From: Mycoplasma sp. CAG:956
GTDB taxonomy: Bacteria > Bacillota_I > Bacilli_A > RF39 > UBA660
NCBI GenBank assembly: GCA_000433475.1
Contig: HF993090.1
Location: 18,035-25,082, forward strand
Direction: 5' to 3'
Length of the DNA: 7,048 bases
Positions 6,306 through 7,048 of the stretch are shown here, in pieces (position 1 is the stretch's first letter; every line of letters starts with the position of its first letter). A program made the position numbers and the translations under genes. Under the pieces are notes generated by a model. It searched no databases and was not told the DNA's origin. It saw only the letters and a list, made by a program, of their open reading frames with translations.

Positions 6306-7048
6306 ATGGCTAATATTAATGATTTGTTAAATTTATTTTCGGGAGAAATGGAGAAAAAGGCTCTTGCTGATGCTTATGATTTTGCTGTTAGTAAAAATAG
6401 AAATATGGCAGATGGCTTTTTTTCGGCAATATATTTTTTTAAAATGGCTAATCCTAAAATTCAATTGGTTTATAATAGTGGTATATCTTCTTCATATTAT
6501 TTAGCATCTTCTAATACGGTTTATTTAAAGAATCCATATGATTTATTTCATGAATTTACCCATTTGTTATCTTTTAATTATAGTAATGGGGATGTTCCTG
6601 ATGAGTATTATACTTTTAAAAGAGCTTTTTTTACTGATAATCATAGTACGAGTTTAATTATGGAACTTTTGAAAATTTGTAAAGAGATAGAATTAGATGA
6701 ATTACTTCAGAATTTTATTCAAGCTAAAAAAGATGGTGATATTAATAGTTATTCATTGAAATCAAATTCTAAGACAATTAATCGTTCTTTTACAAAGATA
6801 TCTAGTACAGTATATAAGATTGAAGATATAATAGATGCCATTTATAGTGGAAAAGCCCTTGATGGTGGTATTATTGACATTAAGGATAACAATACTATTG
6901 TTGAAAAAGCTCCTAAAATGACCGCTGGACATGGTGAAAGTTATTATCAAAATTCAGAAGTTAGGCAATTTGAGGAAATAATGGCTAATTATATGGACAT
7001 TAAGTTAACTGATCCTAATAATAAGTTGTTTTCAACTTTAAATACTAT
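6306..7048 (+). CDS. Zincin-like metallopeptidase (HExxH), 5' part
   Basis: An open frame of 247 codons runs off the window end; its start is ATG 6306, 9 bases after AGGAAG (6291-6296). It begins 14 bases after the RluA-family gene, so it probably belongs to the same operon. Residues 79-91 contain FHEFTHLLS, an HExxH zinc site (His82, Glu83, His86). About 135 residues on, GHGESYY (208-214) and QFEEIMANYMDIKL (221-234) follow, where Glu223 or Glu224 is the likely third ligand of a gluzincin-type site. Between them lies YKIEDIIDAIYSGKALDGG. From memory, this order (HExxH, a 'DIIDA' helix, GHG-x-x-YY, then E-x-x-A-N/H) also occurs in zincin domains of phage minor head proteins and polymorphic toxins. 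No signal peptide or membrane segment is present, so it should be cytoplasmic unless exported another way. The substrate is unknown. Confidence 0.75.
   Translation, partial: MANINDLLNLFSGEMEKKALADAYDFAVSKNRNMADGFFSAIYFFKMANPKIQLVYNSGISSSYYLASSNTVYLKNPYDLFHEFTHLLSFNYSNGDVPDEYYTFKRAFFTDNHSTSLIMELLKICKEIELDELLQNFIQAKKDGDINSYSLKSNSKTINRSFTKISSTVYKIEDIIDAIYSGKALDGGIIDIKDNNTIVEKAPKMTAGHGESYYQNSEVRQFEEIMANYMDIKLTDPNNKLFSTLNT

Noticed and set aside
6762..6950. 62-codon open frame on the - strand inside the zincin gene
   Set aside because: It is antisense to the frame containing the conserved zincin segments; a shadow frame.
1..7048. Mycoplasma-type code (TGA as Trp)
   Set aside because: Trp codons in the recognised proteins are TGG, no long frame contains an internal TGA, and every complete long gene ends in TAA or TAG.
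1..7048. CRISPR arrays, insertion sequences, tRNA or rRNA genes
   Set aside because: No spaced direct repeats, transposase motifs or RNA gene signatures were found on either strand by reading.

Overview
The window is strongly AT-rich. Its codons are biased to TTA, AGT, AAT, GAT and AGA, its Shine-Dalgarno sequences are of the AGGAGG type, and its Rho-independent terminators are short. All complete genes lie on the + strand. Trp is read from TGG and every long gene ends in TAA or TAG, so nothing suggests TGA recoding. PduL used as a phosphotransacetylase, a DusB/RluA-type pair and a pilin-like surface protein suggest a low-GC Bacillota or Mycoplasmatota relative, probably one of the uncultured gut Bacilli. 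This placement is inference from style and gene content, because no rRNA is present.

Layout. (1) 3-494 is the 3' part of pduL, ending in a hairpin terminator that overlaps its stop codon. (2) 521-646 is a leader with a possible extended -10 promoter and a 14-codon ORF overlapping the next start. (3) 647-4136 is a two-gene unit. The first gene, from a TTG start, encodes a 721-residue protein with a type IV prepilin N-terminus, several Ig-like modules with paired cysteines and a glycine-zipper hydrophobic C-terminus. The second encodes a 438-residue membrane-anchored protein of unknown function; its Shine-Dalgarno overlaps the stop codon of the first. (4) 4141-4183 is a perfect 14-bp hairpin, probably a terminator, whose loop also holds the start of a small decayed gene (4164-4540). 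That gene looks like a short exported protein with a SipW-type 'YAYW' signal region, broken by an in-frame stop and a frameshift. (5) 4535-4574 is another terminator. (6) A consensus-like promoter at 4589-4617 drives dusB (4655-5644), an RluA-family pseudouridine synthase that overlaps it by one base, and after 14 bases a zincin-like metallopeptidase cut off by the window end.

Working together: the third unit joins two RNA-modifying enzymes (dihydrouridine and pseudouridine) with an HExxH protein of unknown target. The second unit looks like a cell-surface or pilus-tip adhesin with a membrane partner. The most unusual items are the pilin/Ig/glycine-zipper fusion with its partner, the stand-alone zincin without a signal peptide, and the broken exported-protein gene whose start sits inside a terminator hairpin.
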